From contig NZ_JADCNK010000010.1 in assembly GCF_014947265.1 (NCBI RefSeq), positions 124,001-188,000 on the forward strand: a stretch of DNA of 64,000 nucleotides, given 5' to 3'. A program made the position numbers and the translations under genes. Below are positions 41,286 to 50,017 of the stretch, piece after piece. The DNA comes from Pedobacter sp014947265 (GTDB lineage: Bacteria; Bacteroidota; Bacteroidia; Sphingobacteriales; Sphingobacteriaceae). Position 1 is the first letter of the stretch; each line of letters starts with the position of its first letter. Below the pieces are notes generated by a model. That model was given only the letters and a program-made list of their open reading frames with translations, had not been told where the DNA came from and ran no database searches.

Positions 41286-42620
41286 ATGAATACTTACCTG
41301 ATAAAAGCTGCGACAATTGTAAACGAAGGACAAAAAATTGTTGCTGATGTATTGATAAAAGATGGATTAATTGCCAAAATCGGTCAAAATTTATCTGCAC
41401 CTGATGCCCAGGAAATTAATGCAGAAGGACAATACCTTTTACCAGGGATGATTGACGATCAGGTCCATTTCCGCGAGCCGGGATTAACCCATAAAGCCGA
41501 TATTTTTACTGAAAGTATGGCTGCAGTAGCCGGAGGGATTACCTCTTTTATGGAAATGCCCAATACGGTGCCCAATACCCTAACTCAGGATTTATTGGCT
41601 GATAAATACGAAATTGCTTCCCAAACCTCATTGGCCAATTACTCATTTTACATGGGTGCCAGTAACGACAATATTGAAGAAGTTTTAAAAACCGATCCTA
41701 AAAATGTTTGCGGAATTAAGGTTTTTATGGGTTCATCAACCGGGAATATGTTGGTTGACAATGAAAAAACCTTAGAAAATATCTTTAGTAAAGCGCCAAT
41801 ATTGGTAGCTACGCATTGCGAAGATGAAGCAACCATCCGCCATAACATGACCGAATTTAAAGCCAAATATGGCGATGACCTCACGATTGATATGCATCCT
41901 TTAATCCGCAGTGCAGAGGCTTGTTATAAATCATCATCATTAGCGGTCGAACTGGCAAAAACTTACCAAACGCGTTTGCATATCCTGCACATTTCTACAG
42001 CAAAAGAAATAGCCTTATTTGATAATATCACCCCGTTAAAGGATAAAAAAATTACGGCAGAAGCTTGTGTACATCACCTTTGGTTTAACGATAAAGATTA
42101 TGCTTCAAAAGGAAATTTCATTAAATGGAATCCTGCTGTAAAAACCGAAGATGATCAAAAAGGTGTGCTTAAAGGCGTTCTTGAAAATTATATTGATGTG
42201 ATTGCCACAGATCACGCCCCACATACATTGGAAGAAAAGCAGCAGCCTTACGCTCAAGCTCCATCTGGCGGCCCGTTGGTACAGCATGCCTTGCCAGCAT
42301 TATTAGAAATGCATTTACAGGGTAAAATTTCTTTAGAAAAAATTGTCGAAAAAACGGCTCATAACCTGGCTATCTGTTTCGATATTGAAAAACGTGGGTT
42401 CATCCGCGAAGGCTACTGGGCAGATTTAGTGCTGGTAGACCTCAAAGATTCATGGAAAGTAACCAAATTGAATAATTTCTATAAATGTGGCTGGAGTCCG
42501 TTTGACGGAGATACTTTTCAGGCAAGTATTACACATACCTTTGTATCAGGCAACTTGGCTTACCAAAATGGCAAATTCACGACCGATCAGATCGGAAAAC
42601 GTTTGACATTTGTGAGATAG
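41286..42620 (+). CDS. pyrC: Dihydroorotase (amidohydrolase, class I type)
   Basis: A 444-residue amidohydrolase. The metal ligands include Asp and His in IDDQVHFREPG, the bridging Lys region GIKVFMGSSTGNML, His in VATHCEDEA and LHILHIST, and the catalytic Asp in VIATDHAPHT. It cyclises carbamoyl-aspartate to dihydroorotate in pyrimidine synthesis. The usual HVHxR of the family is DQVHFRE here, with Gln-Val before His, a known variation. Allantoinase is an alternative assignment but no purine-degradation genes are nearby. Confidence 0.88.
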   Translation: MNTYLIKAATIVNEGQKIVADVLIKDGLIAKIGQNLSAPDAQEINAEGQYLLPGMIDDQVHFREPGLTHKADIFTESMAAVAGGITSFMEMPNTVPNTLTQDLLADKYEIASQTSLANYSFYMGASNDNIEEVLKTDPKNVCGIKVFMGSSTGNMLVDNEKTLENIFSKAPILVATHCEDEATIRHNMTEFKAKYGDDLTIDMHPLIRSAEACYKSSSLAVELAKTYQTRLHILHISTAKEIALFDNITPLKDKKITAEACVHHLWFNDKDYASKGNFIKWNPAVKTEDDQKGVLKGVLENYIDVIATDHAPHTLEEKQQPYAQAPSGGPLVQHALPALLEMHLQGKISLEKIVEKTAHNLAICFDIEKRGFIREGYWADLVLVDLKDSWKVTKLNNFYKCGWSPFDGDTFQASITHTFVSGNLAYQNGKFTTDQIGKRLTFVR

Positions 42621-42634
42621 ATTTGTTATATTTG
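42602..42634 (+). promoter_or_regulatory. Promoter of the DUF2281 / PIN-remnant unit
   Basis: TTTG at 42602-42605 and TATATTTG at 42627-42634, 21 bases apart, fit the Bacteroidota -33/-7 pattern. The -33 element lies in the last codons of dihydroorotase. The ATG of the next gene is 20 bases after the -7 box. Confidence 0.6.
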
Positions 42635-42654
42635 TTTAGCTTAAGAAATTAGCA

Positions 42655-42912
42655 ATGACAGATTTACAGTTATTTTCGGACATTTCATCCCTCCCTTCAA
42701 ACATGAAGAAGGAGGTCTCTGATTTTGTTGCTCAGTTGAAAGAAAAAGCGAAGAATAGAAATGTAATTTCTGACAACAAAGTTGAAGAGCCTGCTGTAAA
42801 ATATGGCACAAAATTTTCAGATCTTTTATTAAATAGCCCAGTATTTTCTGAAACACAAATTCAAAAAATCGATGAAGCAAGAAAATCAATAAATGAATGG
42901 CGAACCAAATAA
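42655..42912 (+). CDS. DUF2281 protein, VapB-like antitoxin candidate
   Basis: An 85-residue protein. The N-terminal SDISSLPSNMKKEVSDFVAQLKEKAK matches the DUF2281 pattern, and the C-terminal half (KYGTKFSDLL...KIDEARKSINEWRTK) resembles the toxin-binding tail of VapB-type antitoxins. DUF2281 genes are often paired with PIN-domain (VapC) toxins. Here the overlapping next frame starts like a PIN toxin but stops after 17 codons. If the toxin is lost, this gene is an orphan antitoxin. Confidence 0.8.
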   Translation: MTDLQLFSDISSLPSNMKKEVSDFVAQLKEKAKNRNVISDNKVEEPAVKYGTKFSDLLLNSPVFSETQIQKIDEARKSINEWRTK

Positions 42913-42950
42913 TAATGGTCGATACCTCTATTTTATATTTAGTTCCTTAA
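42897..42950 (+). pseudogene. PIN-domain (VapC-like) toxin remnant
   Basis: The frame opens ATG GCG AAC CAA ATA ATA ATG GTC GAT ACC TCT ATT TTA, giving MANQIIMVDTSILYLVP and then a stop. (M/I)VDTSIL with Asp9 is the usual start of PIN-domain toxins, where the Asp binds the metal. It overlaps the DUF2281 stop by 16 bases, as expected for a toxin-antitoxin pair. No continuation with PIN motifs is seen before 43091, so most of the toxin appears deleted. Assignment rests on one motif plus position. Confidence 0.45.
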
Positions 42951-43090
42951 CAACGTTTTTTGAGGTTATGGTTTCCTGGGAACTTAGAAAAGATGGTTTC
43001 GAAAGAAAAGCAAACCAGCAATAATTGTTAAGACCGATATTTATATTTGTTATCCTGATGATAGTCGTTATTTTTAGCAGGTAATATAAA

Positions 43091-44185
43091 ATGCGAAAAA
43101 ATAAATCTATCTATTCAAAATTCATTGCAGTTTTAATAATTGCTTTGCTGATCTACCTTTTTGGCTTCATCCCTACCCTTGTCCAAAAATATTATTCAAC
43201 AGGTTTTTATCCTTCCATTTCTTCAGCCTTGAGGTTTGTATCTTCTCTGTTTCCATTTGCTATTGGAGATATGATATATGTTTTACTTATTGGCTTTGTA
43301 CTTTATAAAATCGTTAGATTTTACAAAAGGCGAAAATCACTAAAAAAGCAGGATAGAATTATTGTTCCCTTACAGATTTTAAACTTTTTCTTAATTCTCT
43401 ATATTATTTTCAAAATCGTATGGGGTTTAAATTATAGCCGACCAAGTATTAGCGAAGAGTTAGGAATTGGCAACGAAAAATATAATGTTAAAGAATTAGT
43501 TGTTCTCGGCAATTATTTCGTTGATAAAACCAATGCCTTAAAATTGAGGCAAAATGAAGTACCCGCTTACACGGTTAATGAGCTCGAATCTAAATCTGCA
43601 GCTGCTTACTCATTTATGGAGAAAAAAAACTCAGTATTCAGATATTCCAATCCTTGCTTAAAATCGGTTTTAAATTCATGGATCATCAGTAAAATCGGCA
43701 TCGAGGGTTATTATGCACCGCTTTCTGGCGAAGCTAATATGAATATGAATCTGCCTGACTTTGTAAAACCTTATGTAAGCTGCCACGAAATCGGGCATCA
43801 ACTCGGTATTGCTTACGAAGATGAAGCTAATCTTCTAGGTTACCTGACCGCAAGTAACAGTCCTGACGTGAATTACCAATATTCTGCCAATTATGAAATG
43901 TTGCGGTATATCTTATTCGAAATCCGGATGAAATCACCAGAGGACTATAAATTACTTTATTTAAAACTTTCACCTCGGGTTTTAGCTGATTTTAAAATTG
44001 AAAAAGAATTCTGGAGAAAATACAATGGTGATATGTTCGGTTATATGGATGCCGCTTTCGATCGTTTCTTAAAACTGAACAACCAGAAAAAAGGTATCGA
44101 TAGCTATCAGGATATAGTTATTTGGCTGTGGAATATTTATAAGTCGGAAAGTCAGGGGCCCGAAAGTCAGAAGATCAAGCGATAA
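43091..44185 (+). CDS. DUF3810 membrane protein with metallopeptidase-like motif
   Basis: A 364-residue protein with three N-terminal transmembrane segments (about 12-30, 55-77 and 91-111) and a large C-terminal domain. The motif SCHEIGHQLGIAYEDEANLLGYL (about 230-252) contains HExxH and a downstream Glu (EDEAN), as in zinc metallopeptidases. Family members are annotated DUF3810 and are not characterised to my knowledge. The C-terminus (SQGPESQKIKR) is polar. It is convergent with miaE. Confidence 0.85.
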   Translation: MRKNKSIYSKFIAVLIIALLIYLFGFIPTLVQKYYSTGFYPSISSALRFVSSLFPFAIGDMIYVLLIGFVLYKIVRFYKRRKSLKKQDRIIVPLQILNFFLILYIIFKIVWGLNYSRPSISEELGIGNEKYNVKELVVLGNYFVDKTNALKLRQNEVPAYTVNELESKSAAAYSFMEKKNSVFRYSNPCLKSVLNSWIISKIGIEGYYAPLSGEANMNMNLPDFVKPYVSCHEIGHQLGIAYEDEANLLGYLTASNSPDVNYQYSANYEMLRYILFEIRMKSPEDYKLLYLKLSPRVLADFKIEKEFWRKYNGDMFGYMDAAFDRFLKLNNQKKGIDSYQDIVIWLWNIYKSESQGPESQKIKR

Positions 44186-44226
44186 ATACCTCCATCATCC
44201 ATTTCCCATAAAACATCTTACATCAT

Positions 44227-44808
44227 TTACCCGTGTATCGCTTCTTTAGTTCCGAAACTTTGAATCAATTCTCCTTCAAAATCCAGCCATTCTTTCCAGC
44301 GTTTATCTACATCCACATCGGTACTGTATTTACGTGCAAAATTTAAAAATGTGGTATAATGCCCGGCTTCCGAAACCATTAACTCGTGGTAAAATTTAGC
44401 CAGTTCCAGATCTTTAATATTTAACGAAAGTACCCTGAAACGTTCGCAACTTCTGGCTTCAATCATTGCAGCAAACAATAACCTGTCAATAAAAGCCATA
44501 TTCCGGCTTCCGTCTTTTTTACTGAATTTCACCAAACGACCAACATAGTCATCTTTCCGCTCGCGACTTAAAGTATAACCCCGTTTTTTTATAATTTCAA
44601 TGACCATCTGGAAATGCTGCATCTCTTCAATAGCAATCGCTGTTAACTCATCTACCAGATCCTGATGTTCTGAATTTTGAGTTATTAAGGTAATGGCATT
44701 GGTTGCCGCTTTTTGTTCGCACCAGGCATGGTCAGATAAAATTTCTTCTAAATTCGATTCTGCAATATTTGCCCAACGTGGGTCTGTCAATAATTTTAAT
44801 CCTAACAT
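44227..44808 (-). CDS. miaE: tRNA-(ms[2]io[6]A)-hydroxylase MiaE
   Basis: A 193-residue ferritin-like diiron protein. The iron ligands are visible as Glu in SDHAWCEQKAATNAI, EEMQHFQM, EARSCERFRVL and SEAGHYTTF. MiaE hydroxylates the isopentenyl group of ms2i6A37 in tRNA. Length fits the family. On the minus strand a TAATTTTG -7 box lies at 44836-44829, 20 bases before the ATG. Confidence 0.92.
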   Translation of the reverse strand: MLGLKLLTDPRWANIAESNLEEILSDHAWCEQKAATNAITLITQNSEHQDLVDELTAIAIEEMQHFQMVIEIIKKRGYTLSRERKDDYVGRLVKFSKKDGSRNMAFIDRLLFAAMIEARSCERFRVLSLNIKDLELAKFYHELMVSEAGHYTTFLNFARKYSTDVDVDKRWKEWLDFEGELIQSFGTKEAIHG

Positions 44809-44828
44809 GTGGTGGTGTAATTGAGCTG

Positions 44829-44836
44829 CAAAATTA
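44829..44836 (-). promoter_or_regulatory. TAnnTTTG -7 box before miaE
   Basis: TAATTTTG on the minus strand, 20 bases before the miaE ATG. The -33 element is not clear. Confidence 0.4.
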
Positions 44837-44958
44837 GGAATATTTAAGATACGTTTATATATCCAGCAGATTTAGTGGATAATCGCAGATCCAGATTTTA
44901 ATCTACGAAAATCACATTTATCTGCGGGAGCAAAAAAAAAGAGCTTATTTTGTAGAAA

Positions 44959-46194
44959 ATGAGTAGAAGCGTAAAAAAATTATTGATTATTGGATTAGTC
45001 TGGCCCGAACCCACTTCATCGGCAGCGGGAACACGGATGATTCAACTGGTCGATTTATTTTTGAACAAAGATTACGAAATCACTTTTACCTCTGCAGCAT
45101 CAAAAAGCGATTTCAGTTATGATTTCACACAAACTCCTGTTATTGAGCAGCAAATAAAGCTGAATGATGAAAGCTTTAATTCATTTTTAAAAACACTAAA
45201 CCCTGAAATTGTCATGTTCGACCGTTTTATGGTTGAGGAACAATATGGCTGGCGGGTTCAACAGGAATGCCCCAATGCATTAAGGATTTTAGACACTGAA
45301 GATTTACATTGCCTGAGAAATGCCCGCCAGCAAAGCGATAAAAAAAAACAAGTTTTAGATTTACTTTCAGATACGGCTAAAAGAGAAATTGCTTCAATTT
45401 TAAGATGCGATTTATCTTTAATCATTTCGGAAGTGGAGATGGATATCCTGAAAAATCAATTCAAAATTGATGCTTCACTGATTTATTATTTACCATTTCT
45501 GGAAAAAGAAATCAATCAGCAAGTGATCGAAAAATGGATTCCCTTTGAAGATCGGGCAGATTTTGTTTTCATTGGCAATTTCCTTCATGAACCCAACTGG
45601 AATACCGTTCAGGTCTTAAAAACCAAAGTCTGGCCTAAACTCAGAAAAAAGCTTCCAGGTGCAAATTTGAATATATTCGGATCTTATGCCTCACAAAAAG
45701 TGCTGCAACTAGATAATAAAGGCGAAAAATTCTTAATTAAAGGAAGAGCTTTAGATGCTAGGGAAACTATTGCCAAACACAGAATATTACTTGCCCCTAT
45801 TCAATTCGGTGCGGGTGTAAAAGGTAAGTTTATCGATGCCATGCAGGTTGGCACGCCGTCGGTAACTACATCTGTTGGCGCAGAAGCCATGAAAGGTGAT
45901 TTAGATTGGAATGGTAGCACTGAAGATGATCTGGAACTTTTTATCGAGGAATCTGTAAAACTTTATCAGGATAAAAATGCCTGGCAAGTTGCACAGCAGA
46001 ACGGTATACAAATCATTAACCAAAGATATTCAGCAAAATATTTTGCTGATCAGTTCATTAAAGAAATCGAAAGATTAGCTTCAGATCTAACTACACACCG
46101 ACAAAATAACTTTTTCGGACAGATATTAAATCATCACACGGTACTGAGTACAAAATACATGAGCTTGTGGATTGAAGAAAAAAACAAGAAATAG
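44959..46194 (+). CDS. Glycosyltransferase (GT4-like)
   Basis: A 411-residue protein with two Rossmann-like halves. The N-terminus is KKLLIIGLVWPEPTSSAAGTRM. The C-terminal half contains FVFIGNFLHEPNWN, LNIFGSY and LAPIQFGAGVKGKFIDAMQVGTPSVT, the usual nucleotide-sugar region with the Glu/Gly-rich motif. It probably transfers a sugar from a nucleotide donor; acceptor and pathway are unknown. No other polysaccharide genes are adjacent. It precedes the siderophore receptor but with a separate promoter between them. Confidence 0.82.
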   Translation: MSRSVKKLLIIGLVWPEPTSSAAGTRMIQLVDLFLNKDYEITFTSAASKSDFSYDFTQTPVIEQQIKLNDESFNSFLKTLNPEIVMFDRFMVEEQYGWRVQQECPNALRILDTEDLHCLRNARQQSDKKKQVLDLLSDTAKREIASILRCDLSLIISEVEMDILKNQFKIDASLIYYLPFLEKEINQQVIEKWIPFEDRADFVFIGNFLHEPNWNTVQVLKTKVWPKLRKKLPGANLNIFGSYASQKVLQLDNKGEKFLIKGRALDARETIAKHRILLAPIQFGAGVKGKFIDAMQVGTPSVTTSVGAEAMKGDLDWNGSTEDDLELFIEESVKLYQDKNAWQVAQQNGIQIINQRYSAKYFADQFIKEIERLASDLTTHRQNNFFGQILNHHTVLSTKYMSLWIEEKNKK

Positions 46195-46270
46195 TCTATT
46201 TGGATATCTTATATCTTACCGACCACTCATCTTCCCAACTCACAAAAGCCTCCAATTATTTTATTTTCCT

Positions 46271-46301
46271 TTTGTAACATTTCAGAAATATATTAGATTT
46301 G
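46271..46301 (+). promoter_or_regulatory. Well-formed Bacteroidota promoter of the siderophore receptor
   Basis: TTTG at 46271-46274 and TAGATTTG at 46294-46301 are separated by exactly 19 bases, the consensus -33/-7 arrangement. Transcription would begin near 46305-46308, inside the inverted repeat that follows. Confidence 0.75.
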
Positions 46302-46305
46302 CGCA

Positions 46306-46328
46306 TTATTTAAAATAAGTCTAAATAA
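46306..46328. promoter_or_regulatory. Candidate iron-responsive operator
   Basis: TTATTTAAA and TCTAAATAA form 9-base arms (one mismatch to TTATTTAGA) with a 5-base spacer. It overlaps the predicted transcription start of a siderophore receptor gene, where a Fur-type repressor would be expected to bind. No consensus for this organism is known to me. Confidence 0.5.
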
Positions 46329-46345
46329 AAACCAAACAAATTTCA

Positions 46346-48826
46346 ATGTCTAATCTTTATAAGAAACTGTTATTTCTGATTGTTTTTACGGGTATTTATG
46401 CCCTTGCCTCGGCCCAGGAAGTGGTAACCATTAATGGTAAAGTAACCGATGAATCCGGTGAAGTGATCCCTGGAGTTAATGTATATGCTGATCATGGAAA
46501 TGAAAAAACAATCACCGATCAAAAGGGAAATTTTAATTTATCTGTGAGCAAAACCACATCGACAATTAAATTCAGCTATGTTGGTTACATCACTACCAGC
46601 AGAAATATTAATCTGAATCGTGATAAAATCACTTTGAATGTGAGCTTATCTCCCACAAAATCAGATTTACAACAGGTTGAAATAACCGGCAGGAAAGAAA
46701 AAACCTATAAAAATACCGCCACATTTATTGGAAGTAAATCAGAAATTTTATTAAAAGATTTACCACAATCGGTTTCTTATGCAAGTAAGGAATTGATTGC
46801 AGATCAGGGTGCTGTACGGGTTGGTGAAGTGGTCAAAAACTTTAGTGGTGTAAATCAGTTCACATTCTACGATGACATCACTATCCGTGGTTTCAGAATT
46901 AATGGCGGTAGCAATACCCAGTTAATTAATGGCATGCGTACCAGCACTGGTTTCTGGAAACAGCCTCTGGCCAATTACCTGGAGCGTGTTGAAGTATTGA
47001 AAGGCCCCTCATCAGCACTTTATGGCAATGCGAGTCCGGGTGGTGTGATTAACCGCGTAACCAAAAAACCTTTGGCAGAAACCCGTAAATCACTAAGCCT
47101 TTCTATGGGAAGTTACAACACTTTCCGTGCACTTGCCGATGTAACAGGACCTGCAAACAAAGATAGTACATTGCTTTATCGCTTAAACTTTGGTTATGAG
47201 GATGCCAATTCATTCCGCGATTTACAATTTGACAAAAATATAGTTATTGCGCCATCACTCACGTTTTTACCTTCAAAAAACACCAGTTTAAATTTCGACC
47301 TGGTTTACAATGATTCAAAAAGTCGTTTAGATCGTGGACAATCCGTTTTTGGAAATGGAAACTTGTATTCTACGCCACAATCAACTTCACTAAATACAGG
47401 GAACGATCGGCTGAATGAGAAAACTTATAATGTTGCACTCTCGTTAAATCACCGTTTCAGTGATAACTTCAATTTTACAGCTTCTTACATGAAGACAGGA
47501 TACAGCGAAGATTTGTATGAGCACAGAAGTGCCAATGCCTATGCTTTAGATGCGACCGGAAAACCAGTAGATAATCTAATCGCCATGCAAATTTTTAATC
47601 GTATCCGAAAAAGGTATATTGATAACTTCTCAGGCTTTATTAATTATAAAATAAAAACTGGAAAAATTGAGCAAACCATTGTAGCCGGATATGATTTTGC
47701 CAGTGAAAAACTTCCGGTTGGCGCTTCCCAACTAACGGCCAACAACTATCGTAATGCAGCAAATACTGGCGCGATCAGCTTTGTGAAGTCAGACTACGAT
47801 AAGGATCCAACCAATTATATCAAGCGCTTCCTTGTGGTAAATAATTTGCTGGTACCGAATGTACCATCTTTCAACCTGAATGACGTAATGGGATCACAAC
47901 GCATGCAGGATGATAGTAAAAACTTTTTTACCCAGGCTGCTTATGACCCAACCTACTATTTTCTACATGCTGGTTACGTACAAGACAATATCAAATTTGG
48001 CAAATTACAGGCCCTGCTGGGTTTACGATATGAATATTATACAGATTTTGACAACTACCTTAAACCGACTGAAGCAAAAGCACACTCTAAAGCATTACTA
48101 CCAAGATTTGGTTTAGTTTACTCAGCCACAACAAACATTAACCTTTACGGAACTTACGTAATGGGTTATACGCCACAAACTGCTTCAGCAATTTCCAACC
48201 CAAATGCTGGCGGACCATTTGATCCTTTAAAAAGCAATATGATTGAATTTGGTGCAAAAACGAGTTGGCTGGATGATCACTTAACAGCCTCTGCAGCTAT
48301 TTACCAGATTAAACAAACCAATGTGCTTTATCCTGCAAATATTGCCGGCCAACCAGATCTTTTACGTTCCGTAGGCGAAGAACGTTCAAGAGGGATTGAA
48401 TTCGATGTTATTGGCCGCATTATTCCTCAATTGAGCATATTGGCTTCTTATTCTTATAATCAGGCAATGATTACAGATAGTCCTGTTGCATCAGAAGTTG
48501 GTATACAGAAACCAAATGCACCTCATCATACCGCCAATATTTGGGCGAAATATAACTTTACTGATGGTATTTTGAAAGGATTAGGCATTGGTGCTGGTTC
48601 AAATTATGTAGATTCCAGAATTTTATCTTTGAATTTTAATCAAACGATTCCAAGCTATACTTTATTCAATGCTGCACTTTATTATAATGTTGGTAAGGTA
48701 CAAGTACAGTTTAACATGAATAATATTACGAATAAAGTGCACTGGGTTGGCGGGTACGATTACTTAAGACTTTTCCCGGGTACACCATCAAATTATTTAT
48801 TTACGTTAGGTTATACTTTCAATTAA
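46346..48826 (+). CDS. TonB-dependent siderophore receptor
   Basis: An 826-residue outer-membrane receptor. It has a signal peptide (ending ALASAQ), a CarboxypepD_reg-like domain (about 28-110, INGKVTDESGEVIPGVNVYA), a TonB plug domain (about 130-240) containing ITIRGFRINGG and VEVLKGPSSALYGNASPGG, and a 22-strand barrel ending PSNYLFTLGYTFN. Plug motifs fit the siderophore subtype. The next gene is a PepSY reductase-like protein four bases away. Regulation is probably by iron, given the promoter and operator at 46271-46328. Confidence 0.93.
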   Translation: MSNLYKKLLFLIVFTGIYALASAQEVVTINGKVTDESGEVIPGVNVYADHGNEKTITDQKGNFNLSVSKTTSTIKFSYVGYITTSRNINLNRDKITLNVSLSPTKSDLQQVEITGRKEKTYKNTATFIGSKSEILLKDLPQSVSYASKELIADQGAVRVGEVVKNFSGVNQFTFYDDITIRGFRINGGSNTQLINGMRTSTGFWKQPLANYLERVEVLKGPSSALYGNASPGGVINRVTKKPLAETRKSLSLSMGSYNTFRALADVTGPANKDSTLLYRLNFGYEDANSFRDLQFDKNIVIAPSLTFLPSKNTSLNFDLVYNDSKSRLDRGQSVFGNGNLYSTPQSTSLNTGNDRLNEKTYNVALSLNHRFSDNFNFTASYMKTGYSEDLYEHRSANAYALDATGKPVDNLIAMQIFNRIRKRYIDNFSGFINYKIKTGKIEQTIVAGYDFASEKLPVGASQLTANNYRNAANTGAISFVKSDYDKDPTNYIKRFLVVNNLLVPNVPSFNLNDVMGSQRMQDDSKNFFTQAAYDPTYYFLHAGYVQDNIKFGKLQALLGLRYEYYTDFDNYLKPTEAKAHSKALLPRFGLVYSATTNINLYGTYVMGYTPQTASAISNPNAGGPFDPLKSNMIEFGAKTSWLDDHLTASAAIYQIKQTNVLYPANIAGQPDLLRSVGEERSRGIEFDVIGRIIPQLSILASYSYNQAMITDSPVASEVGIQKPNAPHHTANIWAKYNFTDGILKGLGIGAGSNYVDSRILSLNFNQTIPSYTLFNAALYYNVGKVQVQFNMNNITNKVHWVGGYDYLRLFPGTPSNYLFTLGYTFN

Positions 48827-48830
48827 AATC

Positions 48831-49982
48831 TTGAAAAAATTTAAAAAAATAGCCGCTTTTATACACCTGTGGCTTGGCCTGATTAGTGGTGTTATCATTA
48901 CTATTGTAGCCTTTACAGGCTGTATATATGTTTTTGAAGAGGAGTTGTTTAATTTTTTCCATCAGGATATTGTTTATACAAAGGCAGCGGGTAAACCATT
49001 GCCTTTGTATATTTTAGAAGAAAAGGCACAGAAGGCACTTCCTGCTGATGAAAAATTTAATCGTGTAGAAGTAAAATCAGATCAGTACGCTTATATATTT
49101 TCAGCTTCTAAAGCCAATAAAAAGGCTAAATCAATTTTTTATCTTGGTCAGGTAGTGTATAGTAAAGATGTGTATATTGATCAGTTTAGCGGTAAGGTTC
49201 TCGGGGTTATTGATCTTAAACATGAATTTTTCAGTATAGTAAGACTGATTCATCAATATTTGCTATTTAAGAAGCCTATTGGGAGTTTTATCGTAGGCTC
49301 TTCTGTCCTCATGTTCTTAATGATTATTATTACAGGCTTTATCATCTGGCTTCCTAAAAAGCTAAAAAACATCAGACAACGCTTAACAGTAAAGTGGAAT
49401 GCAAGGTTTAAACGACTTAACTGGGATTTGCACAGTACGTTTGGTTTTTATGTGATTCCATTTGCCTTGGTAATCGTTATCACTGGCCTGGTATGGTCAT
49501 TTAAATGGTGGGAACTGGGCATTTACAAGTCATTAGGCACAGCTAAAAAGCCGGTTCTGTTAAGAGAATATGTACAATCTCCGGCTGAACATAAAAATAG
49601 CTTAGCCAGTAACCTGGCCTTAAATACGCTGATCAGATTAAATAAAGGGAATTACAAAGCGATCCTGCTAAATTATCCTGAAGACGAAAAAGCAAGTATG
49701 ATGGCTACCGTTCAGATCATTAATTCGGGAGATGCCTGGCGGGGATTAAGTTATTTCTACTTCAATCCAAATACGGGTTCGCTTACGGATCAAATGTTAC
49801 ATCAGAATAAGCCATTAGGTTTAAAATGGCGCAATTCAAACCTTGATATTCATGATGGTGGCTTATTTGGCTGGCCTACTAAGATACTCGCATTTATCGC
49901 TGCATTAATTATTGCAACCTTGCCCACTACCGGATTTTTGATCTGGTGGGGGAAAAAGAAAAAAAAGAGGCTTTTGAACTGA
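48831..49982 (+). CDS. PepSY-domain membrane protein, putative ferric-siderophore reductase
   Basis: A 383-residue inner-membrane protein of the PepSY_TM family with four helices. Conserved features are FIHLWLGLISGVIIT, LIHQYLL, WDLHSTFGFYVIPFALV and a C-terminal helix. His residues in the helices may bind haem and reduce ferric siderophores; in related systems this partners with the adjacent receptor. The only plausible start is TTG at 48831, four bases after the receptor stop, since the family N-terminus (KKIAAFIHLW) is encoded right there. It ends inside a bidirectional terminator. Confidence 0.85.
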   Translation: MKKFKKIAAFIHLWLGLISGVIITIVAFTGCIYVFEEELFNFFHQDIVYTKAAGKPLPLYILEEKAQKALPADEKFNRVEVKSDQYAYIFSASKANKKAKSIFYLGQVVYSKDVYIDQFSGKVLGVIDLKHEFFSIVRLIHQYLLFKKPIGSFIVGSSVLMFLMIIITGFIIWLPKKLKNIRQRLTVKWNARFKRLNWDLHSTFGFYVIPFALVIVITGLVWSFKWWELGIYKSLGTAKKPVLLREYVQSPAEHKNSLASNLALNTLIRLNKGNYKAILLNYPEDEKASMMATVQIINSGDAWRGLSYFYFNPNTGSLTDQMLHQNKPLGLKWRNSNLDIHDGGLFGWPTKILAFIAALIIATLPTTGFLIWWGKKKKKRLLN

Positions 49983-49996
49983 TCAAAAGCCTCTTT
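49964..49996. terminator. Bidirectional terminator between convergent genes
   Basis: AAAGAGGCTTTTGA and TCAAAAGCCTCTTT form a perfect 14-base stem with a 5-base loop (ACTGA) that contains the PepSY stop codon. Pyrimidine-rich T-runs lie on both outer sides, so it can serve this gene and the TonB receptor gene ending at 50018. Confidence 0.85.
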
Positions 49997-50017
49997 ATCA
50001 CTTATGTTCAGTTCCTT

